Virus record (IMG/VR): IMGVR_UViG_3300027525_000008
Span: 1-45,140 of that record
Strand: one strand, 5' to 3'
Source: a virus
Length of the DNA: 45,140 nt
The notes under the pieces were generated by a model that was not told the DNA's origin, did not search any database, and saw only the letters and a program-made list of their open reading frames with translations. Positions 1-7,625 of this stretch are shown one piece after another (within the stretch, counting starts at the first letter, position 1; each line of letters opens with the position of its first letter). The position numbers and the translations under genes are program-made.

Positions 1-690
1 AGTGCCCTCATTCAATTGTGATGACATGAATTCGCCAGCAAATGCTTCAAACAACTTACGACCAAATTCATTTTCTTTGGCTGCTGTAATGTCTTCTTTA
101 AGTGCTGTTAGTTCTGAACGTAGAGCATTAGAAATTGTACTTTCTACTAACTCTGCTGAACGTTTAACAAATGACTCTTTTGTTTTCAAAAGTAGTTCTT
201 TGCCTTCTGCTACCATGCGTACTTTAGTTTCTACTAATTCACGCTTGTCATTGTGGAACTCTGCAAGTTCACGTGCTAATTGTTTTGTAACAAATTGCTT
301 AGTTTTATCTAAGTTCTCTGCCACTTTCACACGGTCGTCACGTAGTTCTTTGACTTCGGTTGCAAGTTGAGAAGTAATGAATTTTTCAAGGATTTTAGCG
401 TGTTCAGAAATTGCTTTCTTATACGCAACTCGTTCTGCGATTAGAGATTCGCGGTCAGTTTTAAATTCTTCCATTTCAGCACGGATTGCTGTTTCCAACA
501 TATTATCCATAGCTTCAACGATAACACCTTTATCGTGTTCGAATTTCTGTGCGAATTCTTCACGCAACTCGGCTGTAATTTCCTCTCTTGCTTCATTTAG
601 TTTTGCTTCCATAGCCTCAGTAATAGCGGCACCAGCCTCTTCGGATAGTGCGCCGGACTCTAGAAGGTTAGCAAGGATTTCGTTTGCCAT
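1..690 (-). CDS. 22: Prohead core scaffolding protein, gp22-like (3' end cut by window edge)
   Basis: The minus strand is open from an ATG at 690-688 to the window edge, giving 230 codons with no stop. The start MANEILANLLESGALSEEAG is preceded by a good AGGAGA ribosome-binding site. The protein is rich in Glu, Lys and Ala and almost wholly alpha-helical or coiled-coil, with no cysteine or enzymatic motif, as expected of T4 gp22, the major internal scaffold of the prohead that is degraded by gp21 during maturation. It lies directly downstream of the prohead protease gene with a 14-nt gap, reproducing the T4 order 20-68-21-22, so gene 23 (major capsid) is expected just beyond the window. Family assignment rests on composition plus synteny; both are clear. 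Confidence 0.88.
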   Translation of the reverse strand, partial: MANEILANLLESGALSEEAGAAITEAMEAKLNEAREEITAELREEFAQKFEHDKGVIVEAMDNMLETAIRAEMEEFKTDRESLIAERVAYKKAISEHAKILEKFITSQLATEVKELRDDRVKVAENLDKTKQFVTKQLARELAEFHNDKRELVETKVRMVAEGKELLLKTKESFVKRSAELVESTISNALRSELTALKEDITAAKENEFGRKLFEAFAGEFMSSQLNEGT

Positions 691-704
691 TGTTGCTTCT
701 CCTG

Positions 705-1334
705 TTAAAGTTTCAATTCACGAATGAATTTAACTATTTGTTCTGATAAGTGCTGTTGCGCAGCCTTATCACTATGTGCATGTTGTGCGAGTTTCCAAGC
801 TTGGTAACCGCCTTTCATGTTCATCAATCCCTCGTAGATCGCCTTCGGGTACGCCTCTGGTGCACTCGGTTGCGCTACGATATCTACTGTAACAATTTCG
901 AAATTTTTCACATTACCACTGTTATCAACTTCACCAGAACCTCTTGATGAGACACCTAAAGTAGCGCCTGATTCGATTAGTGTTCTGATAATGTTACCCA
1001 TGGGTGTTGGAACAATTTTCAATTTGCCATAGCCATTAGGACCATCCATCCACATATTCTCAATCATATGAGATACACGGTCAACATTTACTGTTAACTC
1101 TGGTGGGTGGTCACATTCACCAAGAACTGGAAAGCCTTCAGAAATTTTCTTCTGGACACTTTCCACTGCTCTTGAGATTTCAGAAACTGGATAAACACGT
1201 TGGTTAGCATTTTTAACGCCGCCTTGGACGAAAATACCTTCCATGAACATACTCTTTTCACCATTGTCATTCTCAACGATGCGTGATTGTACACCCGCTT
1301 GATTATGAGATAGCGTTTCAATAAGTATTGTCAT
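705..1334 (-). CDS. 21: Prohead core protease, gp21-like
   Basis: A 209-residue protein, close to T4 gp21 in length. T4 gp21 is the serine protease inside the prohead that cleaves scaffold and capsid proteins. Visible features are the N-terminal strand with EGIFVQGG and NQRVYP (residues about 32-49), the catalytic-type His in GECDHPPE (H76) and the Ser in LGVSSRGSG (S129/S130), which match the U9/S78-type phage prohead protease fold. The start is supported by AGGAGA eight bases upstream. It sits between the acidic core protein and the gp22-like scaffold, the conserved T4 order, and is probably transcribed with them from the late-type promoter near 2240. Confidence 0.93.
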   Translation of the reverse strand: MTILIETLSHNQAGVQSRIVENDNGEKSMFMEGIFVQGGVKNANQRVYPVSEISRAVESVQKKISEGFPVLGECDHPPELTVNVDRVSHMIENMWMDGPNGYGKLKIVPTPMGNIIRTLIESGATLGVSSRGSGEVDNSGNVKNFEIVTVDIVAQPSAPEAYPKAIYEGLMNMKGGYQAWKLAQHAHSDKAAQQHLSEQIVKFIRELKL

Positions 1335-1358
1335 TGTATTTCTCCTGATCTCTGTGGA

Positions 1359-2162
1359 TTACTTTGCAGGTTTCATTGCTGGGGCAGATTTATTACCTGA
1401 CACATTAACGTTGCCTGTATTCATATCTTTTGCTGCTTCACCCGTGCCGCCTGATGTGTTACCATCATTTGTTTTTACTGGTGCTGCATTTGAATCATCG
1501 CCTGGACGCTTTGCGTTTGCATTGACTGTTGATGCTACACTGTCGCCATCATCACCTTCTGATGCTGATACTGGTGTAACATATTCGTTCAACTCTTCAT
1601 CGTCTGCTGACTCTTCTAAGTCTTCATCGTCTGATTCTTCTAGTTCTAATTCAAGTGATTCATCCATGTCTTCATCTGAATCATCTTCCATGTCCATATC
1701 CATGTCCATATCATCTTCTTCATCTGAGTCGTCACCTGCCATAATTTTTTCAAATTCTGCTTCTAGGTCTGCTAATGCTGACTCTAGATCATCTACACGT
1801 GCTTCGACATCTTCTTCTGAATCATCTTCCATATCACCCATCTCTAGGTCATCTAATGCTTCATCATCTTCCATCTCATCTTCGTCATAAAATTCTTCTG
1901 ATTCGATTTCTTCTGCATCTGCTTCTAGTTCTGCTGCGTCATCTTCTGATTCTAGTGAAAGTTCACCTTCTTCTAGTTCTTCTTCTTCTGACTCATCTAG
2001 ATCCTCAAGGTCTTCTTCTACAACTTCATCACTTTCGTTCAAAAGTTCCTCGTGGATTTGACGAGCGTTCTCTACGATAAAATCATGTAGTAGCTCTTCT
2101 GCTGCTGCACGTTCTTCGTTGATAAGAAGTTCTAGTACTTGTTCTAGTTTGCTTCTTGACAT
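1359..2162 (-). CDS. Acidic prohead core protein, gp68-like
   Basis: A 267-residue protein in two parts. Residues 1-40 form a helical segment (SKLEQVLELLINEERAAAEE and on to an AREI-like REIHEELL-type end), similar to the N-terminal domain of T4-like gp68 prohead core proteins. Residues about 45-190 are extremely acidic, dominated by Asp, Glu and Ser, with an MDMDMDM run encoded by short tandem repeats near 1687-1712. The tail is low-complexity and Thr/Asn/Gly-rich. It lies between the portal cluster and the gp21 protease, where T4 has genes 67 and 68. The start has AAGGAGA at good spacing, and a TATAAATAC late-type promoter lies 78 bp upstream. The role (minor scaffold component) is inferred from position and composition. 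The serine-rich plus-strand frame over this gene is an antisense shadow. Confidence 0.75.
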   Translation of the reverse strand: MSRSKLEQVLELLINEERAAAEELLHDFIVENARQIHEELLNESDEVVEEDLEDLDESEEEELEEGELSLESEDDAAELEADAEEIESEEFYDEDEMEDDEALDDLEMGDMEDDSEEDVEARVDDLESALADLEAEFEKIMAGDDSDEEDDMDMDMDMEDDSDEDMDESLELELEESDDEDLEESADDEELNEYVTPVSASEGDDGDSVASTVNANAKRPGDDSNAAPVKTNDGNTSGGTGEAAKDMNTGNVNVSGNKSAPAMKPAK

Positions 2163-2239
2163 ATTATGTCTCCTTATCTAAAGTTAAAGCCACGCCAAAA
2201 TAATAGTGGCAAGGTTGTAGAAACACTCTTGTTTCAAAA

Positions 2240-2248
2240 GTATTTATA
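2240..2248 (-). promoter_or_regulatory. T4-type late promoter (TATAAATAC)
   Basis: On the minus strand this reads TATAAATAC, containing the exact T4 late core TATAAATA. It lies 78 bp upstream of the acidic core-protein gene and just after a terminator hairpin, so it would start the transcript for the core protein, gp21 and gp22. A gp55-like late sigma gene is present at 13252-14142. Confidence 0.65.
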
Positions 2249-2280
2249 AGTAAATTTTTAATTGTTTGGGAAATAGCAGA

Positions 2281-2304
2281 AAAACGGCTATTTTCAGCCG
2301 TTTT
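2281..2304 (-). terminator. Intrinsic terminator hairpin between the portal and scaffold units
   Basis: The arms AAAACGGCT (2281-2289) and AGCCGTTTT (2296-2304) form a perfect 9-bp stem with a 6-nt loop. T runs follow on both strands (TTTTT on minus, two further Ts on plus), so it can work in either direction. The obvious client is the minus-strand portal/2376-2591 transcript; the next late promoter begins about 40 bp further on. Confidence 0.8.
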
Positions 2305-2375
2305 TTAGTTGTAGAGATATTTAGTTTACTTCATATAGTTAAAACATACAATATAATTAAAATATTAAATATATT

Positions 2376-2591
2376 TTACATCTCAGGAGAAGATGAATCT
2401 GCTGAACCACCATATTGTGTTTTTAACTGTTCACTCTTTAAACTTTTTTCATAATTACGATAATCACGTATTTTTCTAAGTTTGGATAGATGTCTTAGAG
2501 TTAGACGAACCTTTCTGGTATCATCTAAACTTGCAACTACCGACTTATCTTCGGTGGGATCATAATTTTCTTTTAATTCTGAATATCTCAT
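2376..2591 (-). CDS. Small conserved head-cluster protein of unknown function
   Basis: A 71-residue basic protein. Its central segment (RKVRLTLRHLSKLRKIRDYR, about residues 26-45) is strongly helical and amphipathic, followed by a Ser/Gly/Pro-rich tail. It lies 8 nt downstream of the portal frame and before a terminator, so it is co-transcribed with the portal. T4 has the small core protein gp67 at this position and other T4-like phages carry short proteins with a similar Leu/Arg/Lys segment, but I cannot assign it to gp67 from sequence alone. Its high Arg/Lys content contrasts with the very acidic core protein that follows, so a scaffold-portal contact role is possible. Confidence 0.7.
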   Translation of the reverse strand: MRYSELKENYDPTEDKSVVASLDDTRKVRLTLRHLSKLRKIRDYRNYEKSLKSEQLKTQYGGSADSSSPEM

Positions 2592-2599
2592 ACTAGTAT

Positions 2600-3172
2600 T
2601 TATGCCTCTTCGTCATTTTCTGAGTTTTCTGAACCATCAATAACTGAACCATCTTCGGTGTCATCAACATCAGTTTCATCAAAATCAAACTCACTATCAC
2701 CAAAATCAGAATCTGATGGCACAGAACCAATATCTTTCATACCAAATGAATCTTCATTATTAGAAGCAATATCATTCTCTTCGCGCCACATTCTTTCATT
2801 TTCAAGTATCTCATCTTTTGATAAGCCTAAGAAACGCTCAAGTGCAAATCTCTTACTAATATAGTCAGACCCTTCAATAGATGAGAATACATTCATTGCA
2901 ACTGCATCAACTTCAGACTGACGGAATTTACCAAAGTTTTGCGGATCATTAAATTTTAAATTAAATAGAGAACTTTCAACTTGAACTCCACGATGTTTTA
3001 AAAACATCTTAAATTCCCTATCAAACTCATCAACAATCAATGATTGAATACGTTCACAAAACTTTGTAAATCTAAACTCTTCGATCATTGCAGTTCCAAC
3101 ACGACCATCATTATAAATGCCGCTATCTCCGCCTTGACCAAGATAAGATGTAGGTACTCGCAAGCCACGCAT
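2600..3172 (-). CDS. 20: Portal protein gp20, C-terminal part (downstream of in-frame TGA)
   Basis: 190 codons from an ATG that directly follows, in the same frame, the TGA ending the upstream portal segment. It begins MRGLRVPTSYLGQGGDSG, the continuation of the gp20 family block that in T4 reads, from memory, LYMALRVPLSRI. It continues with the helical clip/stem-type region (EEFRFTKFCERIQSLIVDEF) and ends in an acidic, disordered tail rich in Asp, Glu and Ser. The two pieces plus the TGA codon total 559 codons, slightly longer than T4 gp20 at 524. No ribosome-binding site stands out before this ATG, so an independent start would have to rely on termination-coupled reinitiation; readthrough or a sequence error are the alternatives. 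Confidence 0.85.
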   Translation of the reverse strand: MRGLRVPTSYLGQGGDSGIYNDGRVGTAMIEEFRFTKFCERIQSLIVDEFDREFKMFLKHRGVQVESSLFNLKFNDPQNFGKFRQSEVDAVAMNVFSSIEGSDYISKRFALERFLGLSKDEILENERMWREENDIASNNEDSFGMKDIGSVPSDSDFGDSEFDFDETDVDDTEDGSVIDGSENSENDEEA

Positions 3173-4279
3173 TCATTTATCATTAAAATATTTTAAATCG
3201 TCAATTTGACCTAAGTTTTCGCCACCAGGGAGAGTTTCAACTTTGGATCCACGACCCTCTGCTGTTTGTGCAAAGAAATAATCTTCCATTATAGATAAAG
3301 GATTGTATGCACTATCTGTTACTGTCTGTCCACCGCCAGTCTTAGATGGAATACGTCTTTGATGAATTTCACCTTTAATACGTTCCAAATGCGCTCGGGC
3401 TTTATGTGTTGGCATTGAACCAACATCAATATAAAATACACGGCGTTCGGGTGCACGTTGTACACGATAGATAAGAATAGCATCTTCTAATAATTCTTTT
3501 TGCTTATAAACTTTAAAGATAGGCTCTAGAATACTATTACCGAACGGCCAAAAACCATCAACCCCTTCACTAAGTGAAATATGAATTACATGATTAGCAT
3601 CAACGGGCGTAGATTTTTGTTCATTTGCAAACTTTGCACCTGCGCCACTATTATAGCCCTGCATTGTGTTACCATTTAAAGATGGCGCGCCCATTGAACC
3701 TACACCATGATTTGTTAGTTTACTTTGATCGGCAGTTACATTCATACTTTCAATATTGATGTCCATATCTTTAATATAATATGCTTCTACCTTCTTGCCT
3801 TTGCCCTCATTGACAATTACCTTATCAACTTTTGCAGGATCAACCCAGTATAATTGATACGTTTCTGGATCACGGACAAACATTTGATCTCCGTATTTGA
3901 TGGCATTTCTAAAGATACGGAATATACGTTTGTTTAATTTATTAAGACTTACCCATTGTTTAAGTGTGCGACCAATAACATCACTTTCACTTTCTGTGGG
4001 CTCCTCACTAAAGTTTATCTCAAAAGGAATTTTATTCTGTTCATCTTTTAGTGTAGAAAATTCAGCAATAATATCAAGTGCAGCATTAACTTCGCTATCT
4101 AAGTCCATTTGATCATATTGTCCATATCGCTGCACACGATTGGGTTGTCCTTGATAAACTTCAGGCAACCAACTACTGTAACGTTTATTTGATGCTTCAC
4201 TGCCGCTATCAGAGTTTGTAGTTGGTGACCGCTGCGGTAAACCATCATACGTTTTAAAATATTTTTTCCAAGTTGCCAT
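3173..4279 (-). CDS. 20: Portal protein gp20, N-terminal part (ends at in-frame TGA)
   Basis: 368 residues covering the N-terminal two thirds of a T4-type portal, the dodecameric ring at the capsid vertex through which DNA enters and leaves. Family-typical stretches include the N-terminal DLDSEVNAALDIIAEF, DPAKVDKVIVNEGKGKK, the ISLSEGVDGFWPFGNSILEP segment, YRVQRAPERRVFYIDVG and the late block LPGGENLGQIDDLKYFNDK. It stops at TGA (3175-3173) exactly where the family continues into the GLRVP segment, which is found in frame immediately after. By comparison with T4 gp20 the TGA occupies a conserved Leu position, so one TTA to TGA change would explain it. A sigma70-like promoter precedes the gene at 4300-4328. 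Confidence 0.9.
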   Translation of the reverse strand: MATWKKYFKTYDGLPQRSPTTNSDSGSEASNKRYSSWLPEVYQGQPNRVQRYGQYDQMDLDSEVNAALDIIAEFSTLKDEQNKIPFEINFSEEPTESESDVIGRTLKQWVSLNKLNKRIFRIFRNAIKYGDQMFVRDPETYQLYWVDPAKVDKVIVNEGKGKKVEAYYIKDMDINIESMNVTADQSKLTNHGVGSMGAPSLNGNTMQGYNSGAGAKFANEQKSTPVDANHVIHISLSEGVDGFWPFGNSILEPIFKVYKQKELLEDAILIYRVQRAPERRVFYIDVGSMPTHKARAHLERIKGEIHQRRIPSKTGGGQTVTDSAYNPLSIMEDYFFAQTAEGRGSKVETLPGGENLGQIDDLKYFNDK

Positions 4280-4299
4280 CTTTAATTCCTATAAACCTT

Positions 4300-4328
4300 A
4301 TACTAACATATTATTTAACAATTGTCAA
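4300..4328 (-). promoter_or_regulatory. Sigma70-like promoter upstream of the portal gene
   Basis: On the minus strand: TTGACA (4328-4323), a 17-bp spacer, TAGTAT (4305-4300). The -10 box is about 20 bp before the portal ATG, so the leader would be short. The same TTGACA-17-TAGTAT arrangement recurs at 9629-9657. No clear late motif was found in the 98-bp gap 4280-4377. Confidence 0.6.
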
Positions 4329-4377
4329 TATAATATTAATTTGTTATATTTCTATTATTTAATTATTTTTACTAAAT

Positions 4378-6450
4378 TTACTTTAGTGAATTCACCATTT
4401 CTTTTAATACAGATAGTAATTGATCAATTCCTGCATTATGCGCCTTTACCTCATCACTATTGAAGTAATTACCAGGCAGCCAACTATCATCTTGCTTCAT
4501 ATCTTTAAACATTTCTTTCATTTGTTTTGCATAAGCTTCTTTATTGTCAGATTCTGAGAATTGTTTGATAAGTTCTTGTGCTTGCCTTACAATGTTACCT
4601 TCACCAGCCATTATCGCCTGCTTTCCACTTAGTCCTTCCATTGATTTGTCACCAATACCTACGCCAAAGCGACCAGGATTTAACTTTTTTAGAAGTTCTC
4701 TTACTGACAATGCGTCATAAGAAAATTCTGGTGCTGAACCTGCACTACCGGGTATTACCGCATTTGAAACTTGCATAGCACCTGCTGAAACCAAGTTAAA
4801 TCCTGACTCTATACCCAATGCTACTTCACGTGCAGCACCTCTAAGCGAAGATGTTGCAGCGCCCATCTTTGCAATTTCTTGTGTTAATATTAATGATGTT
4901 TCTACAAGCGTAGTCAACGAACCTGCCAGGTCTGTTGCCTTCAATACTAGTGTCTCATTTGCCTCGCCGGCAAGTTTAGCAAATCGTTGTGTCTCAATTA
5001 AAGCATTTATCGCTTTATCTGCTTTAGATAACGGTACTTCACCTTTAGTAGCATCTTCGATTGTCTGCCCAACCTGTGCCAATTGCGTAACGATAGCCTG
5101 AGTCATACCTTCATTTAAATTTACTAATGCTTTGTTGTCTCTTGCAAATTGTAATATAGAATCAAATTGTGGTCCCATGTTTGCATATAATGCATTTGCT
5201 GCTTCGGGTCCTTGTGTCCTTGCAGTTTCTGCCATTTGTGTTATAAGAGGCAAAAGTTTTTGTCCAATTACATCGCCCTGTAACTGCTGTGCAACATCAG
5301 TCTGTAAAAAATCCTGAGTGCTACCTGCTGCCATGGCAGTTGCAATACCAGAACCTAATATTGATCCTTCGCCGCCAAATCTACCAACCATTGCCTCTAC
5401 ATTTTTTCGCATTTCAGGTTCCATCAGTGCTAATTGTGATGCAAATTGGTCTTGTTTTAATGTTTCTGCAATAAGATGTGCAGCATCCTGTAAATTAATT
5501 TTCATAACATTTGAGGTTGAAACCACGGTATCCATAAAATTATCCATGCCCATACGCATCTGATTATCTGACAATTTATCCAATTGACCAATTGAACGTA
5601 CCGATTCCATATATGATCCTGCAATTTCAGCAACCTCACTGAATTCCATACCAAATCGTTGCATCATATCAGAATTGCCTTCACCCGATTTTGCCAAAGT
5701 ATTAGCAAAATCCATTGATGCTTGTACTCCTCTTACACCAACAGCCTGAGAAAATTGCCTTGTAAAATTTGCTGCTTCCCCAAAGGTAAAATTAGAACGT
5801 GATATAGTTTGTGACAAATTTATTAATCCAGCACCTGCAGAATCCATACCTGCAAGTATACCCGATTGTCTCATTTCTTGTGCCATATCATATCTAGCAC
5901 TGGCACCTTCAATTGTTTTAGTATTTGCCGCTTTTGTCGCTGCTCCAATTACAGTAACCACTGAAATGAGTTTCGTAATAGTATCTTTTGTTTCCTCAAA
6001 AAAAGATTCATTAGCTAAGTCAGCAGATTCAATGTTAGCACGTAAATTTGCTTCAGAAGTTGATAATCCTTGCTTTTCATATTCTGCTATACGTTTCGTA
6101 ATATCTAATTGCTTTTTAGCAGTTCTATTCGTATCACTTAATATACTACTTAATGATGCAAGAAATCCAGTTTGTTTTTTGTTTGCAGCAACATTACTTT
6201 CATTGGTTGCATTACCTTGTTTTATTGCAGTCTCAGTTTTTTTCATACCGTTTACTAGATTTGAAAGTGAATTAGATGATTTAGTTTCGCCTTTTGATAT
6301 TTTAGACAATACATTCATTATTTGTCGATTTATATTAGTATTACTACTAAATCCAGCATTTAGCGCATTTAGCACCTGCCGCTGTGTTGCTTCATTGCTC
6401 CACTGTGGTACGCCGGCGCCCAAACCTGAAATAAATACATCTTCTGCCAT
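4378..6450 (-). CDS. Tail tape measure protein (gp29-like baseplate hub/tail length determinant)
   Basis: A 690-residue protein, mostly alpha-helical and rich in Ala, Gln, Ser, Met and Asn, with a hydrophobic stretch near residues 160-175 (TKLISVVTVIGAATKAANT) and repeated helical segments. This composition is typical of tape measure proteins, which fill the tail tube and set its length; T4 gp29 is 590 residues. The assignment is strengthened by the divergent neighbour, a gp26-like gene with a built-in -1 frameshift, the arrangement expected for tape-measure chaperones. The start is supported by an AGAGAGAAA ribosome-binding site, and a GATAAATAC late-type promoter lies 78 bp upstream. No catalytic domain was recognised. 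Sequence similarity to gp29 itself is too weak to see by eye. Confidence 0.78.
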   Translation of the reverse strand: MAEDVFISGLGAGVPQWSNEATQRQVLNALNAGFSSNTNINRQIMNVLSKISKGETKSSNSLSNLVNGMKKTETAIKQGNATNESNVAANKKQTGFLASLSSILSDTNRTAKKQLDITKRIAEYEKQGLSTSEANLRANIESADLANESFFEETKDTITKLISVVTVIGAATKAANTKTIEGASARYDMAQEMRQSGILAGMDSAGAGLINLSQTISRSNFTFGEAANFTRQFSQAVGVRGVQASMDFANTLAKSGEGNSDMMQRFGMEFSEVAEIAGSYMESVRSIGQLDKLSDNQMRMGMDNFMDTVVSTSNVMKINLQDAAHLIAETLKQDQFASQLALMEPEMRKNVEAMVGRFGGEGSILGSGIATAMAAGSTQDFLQTDVAQQLQGDVIGQKLLPLITQMAETARTQGPEAANALYANMGPQFDSILQFARDNKALVNLNEGMTQAIVTQLAQVGQTIEDATKGEVPLSKADKAINALIETQRFAKLAGEANETLVLKATDLAGSLTTLVETSLILTQEIAKMGAATSSLRGAAREVALGIESGFNLVSAGAMQVSNAVIPGSAGSAPEFSYDALSVRELLKKLNPGRFGVGIGDKSMEGLSGKQAIMAGEGNIVRQAQELIKQFSESDNKEAYAKQMKEMFKDMKQDDSWLPGNYFNSDEVKAHNAGIDQLLSVLKEMVNSLK

Positions 6451-6527
6451 AAACTTTCTCTCTTTTTTAGTTATATTAGCATATAATAATAGGGTTAAAT
6501 ACTATTATAATAAATAAGTTATCAAGT

Positions 6528-6536
6528 GTATTTATC
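6528..6536 (-). promoter_or_regulatory. Late-type promoter GATAAATAC for the tape measure gene
   Basis: GATAAATAC on the minus strand, 78 bp upstream of the tape measure ATG and within the divergent spacer 6451-6554. The same nonamer precedes the plus-strand genes at 14272, 23933 and 37994. The plus-strand gene at 6555 has a TAAAGGA ribosome-binding site but no equally clear late motif; the AT-rich run around 6503-6516 could serve. Confidence 0.55.
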
Positions 6537-6554
6537 ATCAGTAAAGGAAATACA

Positions 6555-7394
6555 ATGAATTCCGAAAATCCATTAATTAAATATTTCAGAAAACCAAAAA
6601 TATATGTTACATTACCAACAGGTGGTAGATTTAATCCAGAGTTAAAAACAACACTACTTGATGAAGTAGGTGTTAGCGCAATGTCTGCTATTGATGAAAT
6701 TTCATTGAGAAATCCAGAAGCATTACTCAATGGAGAAGCGATTAAAGGCGTCATTGAAAGTTGTGTGCCAACTATAGGCGATCCAATGAAATTATGTAAT
6801 ATTGATATAGAAGCATTATTCTTGGCAATCCAATATGCTACATACGGAAATGATTTAACACACGAACACACTTGCAGTAATTGTAAAGAAATTGCAGAAT
6901 ATAAAATAGATGTTAATGAAATACTCAATCGTTTCCCTGATATAGACTACATTGATCCAATTCTTTTTGAAGATGTTAATATTCATGTCAGGCCACCTAC
7001 ATTAGAAAATGTAACACGTATGGCACTAATCGATTTGGAACAGAAAAAAATCATACAAAATTTACAAAAAGTTGATGATGACACAGAGGATATGGATATC
7101 GCAAGTAAATTCTATACCAGTTTCAAAAAAATTGCAACATTCAATGTAGACATGCTTGCAAATGCCATTAGTAGAATCGAATCACCTGATGCAGTAGTAG
7201 AAGATACAAATATGATATCAGAATTTTTACAAAACGTACCAACTACAGTAGTAGGACAATTGAATACTGCAATTGAAAAAATCGCTGTAAAACCAGAAGA
7301 TTTAAATAAAATGCAATTCAAATGCGCAGAGTGTGATACAGTAGATGAAATTTATCTGGAGATTAATCCTATAAATTTTTTAGAAGCTGGCTAA
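6555..7394 (+). CDS. 26: gp26-like T4 baseplate protein / tape measure chaperone (zero-frame product)
   Basis: A 279-residue protein of the T4 gp26 type (Pfam T4_baseplate family). The start KYFRKPKIYVTLPTGGRF is a family-typical N-terminus, and two CxxC pairs (C107/C110 in HTCSNC and C257/C260 in FKCAEC) look like a zinc-binding knuckle. T4 gp26 is described as a baseplate hub protein; genes of this kind next to a tape measure and followed by an overlapping frame are better explained as assembly chaperones, like lambda G and G-T (inference). The gene ends shortly after a U UUU UUA slippery heptamer at 7376-7382, in correct phase, beyond which the -1 frame is open for 76 more codons. It is transcribed away from the tape measure gene. 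Confidence 0.85.
   Translation: MNSENPLIKYFRKPKIYVTLPTGGRFNPELKTTLLDEVGVSAMSAIDEISLRNPEALLNGEAIKGVIESCVPTIGDPMKLCNIDIEALFLAIQYATYGNDLTHEHTCSNCKEIAEYKIDVNEILNRFPDIDYIDPILFEDVNIHVRPPTLENVTRMALIDLEQKKIIQNLQKVDDDTEDMDIASKFYTSFKKIATFNVDMLANAISRIESPDAVVEDTNMISEFLQNVPTTVVGQLNTAIEKIAVKPEDLNKMQFKCAECDTVDEIYLEINPINFLEAG
7376..7382 (+). promoter_or_regulatory. Programmed -1 ribosomal frameshift site (T TTT TTA)
   Basis: Zero-frame codons are AAT TTT TTA GAA GCT GGC TAA, so the heptamer T TTT TTA is phased exactly as a canonical X XXY YYZ site (the HIV-1 gag-pol heptamer). The zero-frame stop follows four codons later at 7392-7394. Slipping back one base enters a frame that is open to 7612. Confidence 0.8.
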
Positions 7395-7612
7395 TATCAG
7401 TAAGTCAGCAAGAAATACAAGAAAAATCAGAAAAATACGAAATAGAGCTTGACAAGTTTCATAAAGATATGTTAAAGTTAACATGGTATATGAGAGGAGG
7501 AGTGAGCATATCAGAATTATATGATATGGAAGCGAATCATATATCTCATATAAACTCAATTATTGAAAGTAATTTTGAACTTAGTAAACAAGCAGGAATG
7601 CCAATACTTTAA
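7382..7612 (+). CDS. -1 frameshift extension of the gp26-like protein (gp51-like position)
   Basis: 76 codons in the -1 frame, beginning RSWLISVSQQEIQEKSEKYE and ending KQAGMPIL before TAA at 7610-7612. It is highly charged and helical (ELDKFHKDMLKLTWYMRGG), looks like real coding sequence, and has no ATG near its beginning: the first is about 30 codons in, without a good ribosome-binding site. Expression is therefore expected through the slippery site, giving a 352-residue fusion (276 zero-frame residues plus 76). In T4 the gene next to 26 is 51, an essential hub-assembly factor not found in the virion; in lambda the G-T fusion chaperones the tape measure. The piece fits that role by position, mechanism and size, but I see no direct sequence match to gp51. 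Confidence 0.75.
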   Translation, partial: RSWLISVSQQEIQEKSEKYEIELDKFHKDMLKLTWYMRGGVSISELYDMEANHISHINSIIESNFELSKQAGMPIL

Positions 7613-7625
7613 TATAATTTATATC

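Noticed and set aside
2-727. Two plus-strand Ser-rich reading frames at the left edge
   Set aside because: They are antisense to the gp22-like scaffold gene, which has a proper start, ribosome-binding site and T4 synteny on the minus strand.
1354-1890. Plus-strand frame of 178 codons, extremely rich in Ser
   Set aside because: It is the complement of Asp/Glu-rich codons in the acidic core protein; the composition is an antisense artefact.
2596-2604. CATAAATAC late-like motif before the small gene at 2376-2591
   Set aside because: It lies only about 5 bp from the ATG, which would leave no leader, and overlaps the portal stop; probably chance in AT-rich sequence.
2600-4279. Genome-wide recoding of TGA as Trp to explain the portal interruption
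   Set aside because: All other long genes, including the 3096-, 1686- and 1447-residue proteins, use only TGG for Trp with no in-frame TGA, so any recoding must be local.
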